Below, piece by piece: positions 30,921 to 32,135 of a DNA stretch of 32,135 bases; position 1 is the stretch's first letter; every line of letters starts with the position of its first letter. The DNA lies in assembly GCA_035547915.1 (NCBI GenBank), contig DASZTS010000142.1:1-32135 (forward strand). Reading direction: 5' to 3'. Under the pieces are notes generated by a model. The model was given only the letters and a program-made list of their open reading frames with translations. It was not told the DNA's origin and ran no database searches. Source of the stretch: DASSFG01 sp035547915. Lineage in GTDB: Bacteria > Planctomycetota > Planctomycetia > Pirellulales > JAICIG01. A program made the translations under genes and the position numbers.

Positions 30921-32135
30921 TCACTTCATTTGCTTGATCCACTCTTCGATCAAGCCGACCGCCTCTTCGGGAACGAGCCGTTTGCCGAGTTCGGGCATCA
31001 TCACGTCGGGATGCGTCGAGCGCAGGCGGAGAAACAGAATCGATTGCTCCGGCTTGCCGGGCACAACGTCGTATTGCATCCCGCCCGAACCGGTGCCGGC
31101 CGCCACCGGCGGCTTCAACACGCCCCACTTCGTGGGATCGTGCTGCGAGAGACGGAGATCGAGGCCCGAGTTCTGGGCATTGCCGCCCGGTTGATGGCAA
31201 TGGGCGCAGTTGATTTCTAGCCAAGCACGCGCCCGCTCGTCGATGCCCGATTTCTCGTCGTCCCAAACGGGCGTACGCGGCGCTACGGACGGATCGGGAG
31301 CACCGCTCAGCAGACCCGAGCTGGCCCAATGGGCCAACTGATCCTCGACGGCCTCGCCGTAGTCGAATGAACGATTCAGATGTCGGGCGCGAATGCCGAT
31401 CGGGGTCATGCCGGCGCTCGTGCCATGGCAACCTTTGCACTGGTTCACGTTGGGCACCAGATAATTGTTGCGCCGCGGTTTGCCATCGGTGTGCAACCAC
31501 TCGACGTCGATCGTACCGCCCGCCAATGCGAGGGTCGCTTCCTTCTGGTCGTCGTCCCAGACGTAGGTTACGCCGCTCCATCCCTCGGTGGTCCGCTCGA
31601 GCACGCGCGTTTCCAGCAGGCGCTCCGCCGTCTCGGGCCGGCGCAGATCGCGCGGCATGGCAAACGTCTTGACGATCTGCGTGCCGACCGGCATCTCGAA
31701 CACATCGTCGGCCGAATAAATTGCCGCCATCCCAGGGGGCAACTTCACAAAGCGATGCTTGGCGGTGTAGTCGGAGAAGAGCGGTGTGTTGACGTCGTAG
31801 GGCACAACTCCCGCGGCCGGTTGCTGACGAGCGACGTCGCCGCTGAAGAAACCGTATTCCGATAGTCGCCGTGGAATGTGCCGACGCGGTCTCGCTTCCT
31901 TCTCGGCACGTGGAGGGTCGAGCCGAACTTCGGTCAGCGGAGCACGTGTTCCCACGAAAGCCGCCAGGTCCTGGCTGATCTTGTTGGGGCTGGGAACGCG
32001 TGCGGCCAGATCGATGCGGGCAAAATCCGCATCGCCGTTGTCGCTGAACACGATGCGCAGGTCGTCCGGCAGCGAGCCGTTGACCTCGTGCGCGGGGTCT
32101 TGCGACCAATCGAGAACCATATCGGGCAGTGTCCG
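30921..32135 (-). CDS. SO2930-family dihaem cytochrome c-like protein (5' end beyond window)
   Basis: The reading frame is open past the right edge (RTLPDMVLDW at the edge), so the N-terminus, with any signal peptide, is missing. About 404 residues are visible. LSEYGFFSG, VVPYDVNTPLFSDYTAKHRFVKLPPG, RRNNYLVPNVNQCKGCHGTSAGMTPIGI and WLEINCAHCHQPGGNAQNSGLDLR match the family known as SO2930/HNE_0200 (TIGR03806). Two haem c sites are seen, CKGCH and CAHCH, followed by MMPELGKR. It is probably periplasmic. The exact partner is unknown. The next gene on the strand begins immediately after its stop. Confidence 0.87.
   Translation of the reverse strand, partial: RTLPDMVLDWSQDPAHEVNGSLPDDLRIVFSDNGDADFARIDLAARVPSPNKISQDLAAFVGTRAPLTEVRLDPPRAEKEARPRRHIPRRLSEYGFFSGDVARQQPAAGVVPYDVNTPLFSDYTAKHRFVKLPPGMAAIYSADDVFEMPVGTQIVKTFAMPRDLRRPETAERLLETRVLERTTEGWSGVTYVWDDDQKEATLALAGGTIDVEWLHTDGKPRRNNYLVPNVNQCKGCHGTSAGMTPIGIRARHLNRSFDYGEAVEDQLAHWASSGLLSGAPDPSVAPRTPVWDDEKSGIDERARAWLEINCAHCHQPGGNAQNSGLDLRLSQHDPTKWGVLKPPVAAGTGSGGMQYDVVPGKPEQSILFLRLRSTHPDVMMPELGKRLVPEEAVGLIEEWIKQMK

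Overview
The window looks like a chromosomal segment of a GC-rich planctomycete, probably of the Pirellulales type. This rests on gene content rather than a search: a lipoprotein packed with EF-hand loops, large VWA/coiled-coil membrane proteins of the kind that accompany MoxR/Bat loci in planctomycetes, an SO2930-family dihaem cytochrome, a CehA/McbA-type metallohydrolase, a Gly/Tyr-rich secreted protein, and lpxB (lipid A synthesis). There is no phage, transposase gene, CRISPR array, tRNA or rRNA that I can see.

Layout. 1-549 is non-coding and holds copies of a dispersed repeat. 550-2691 carries an RpoD-like sigma factor and a small lipoprotein. 2753-9034 is a minus-strand run: a membrane/coiled-coil protein, an EF-hand lipoprotein, a radical SAM/SPASM enzyme, a lipoprotein-like partner that overlaps it, and a six-helix membrane protein. 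9469-13939 is a plus-strand information-processing cluster: rplY/ctc, pth, rpsF, ssb, rplI, dnaB. rpsR, which commonly lies between ssb and rplI, is missing. 14029-18003 holds lutB, lutC, a gamma-carbonic anhydrase-like protein and lpxB. 17965-22383 (minus) holds an Ldh-type dehydrogenase, the CehA-type hydrolase and the Gly/Tyr-rich protein. 22695-25059 holds a CheY-like receiver, csrA (tail to tail with it), a possible small membrane protein with its own terminator, and an unrecognised 312-residue protein. 25156-32135 (minus) holds a truncated-at-edge dihaem cytochrome, a His-rich membrane protein, clpS, a VWA membrane protein and its coiled-coil partner.

The most unusual signal is a repeat family of about 100 bp. 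There are four full-length or nearly full-length copies (272-373, 11738-11838, 25059-25157 and, inverted, 19079-19177) and up to three partial copies (131-160, 5551-5611, 13937-13965). Where the preceding gene lies in the window, the element is in the same orientation as that gene and sits at or shortly after its stop codon. It can fold as an outer stem that needs G-U pairs, so it is stable as RNA in one orientation only. Around a central GTGAAAC-containing loop there is an inner hairpin with compensatory base changes between copies, and U-rich sequence follows it. I interpret it as a directional, structured 3'-end element (terminator, stabiliser or regulatory RNA) that may spread as a miniature inverted-repeat element. 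I do not recognise it as a described family.

The second candidate is the radical SAM/SPASM gene coupled by a 17-bp overlap to a protein whose N-terminus has a Pro/Tyr/Trp-rich stretch just before a hydrophobic segment and a cysteine, with a membrane protein next in line. This may be a peptide- or protein-modification system.
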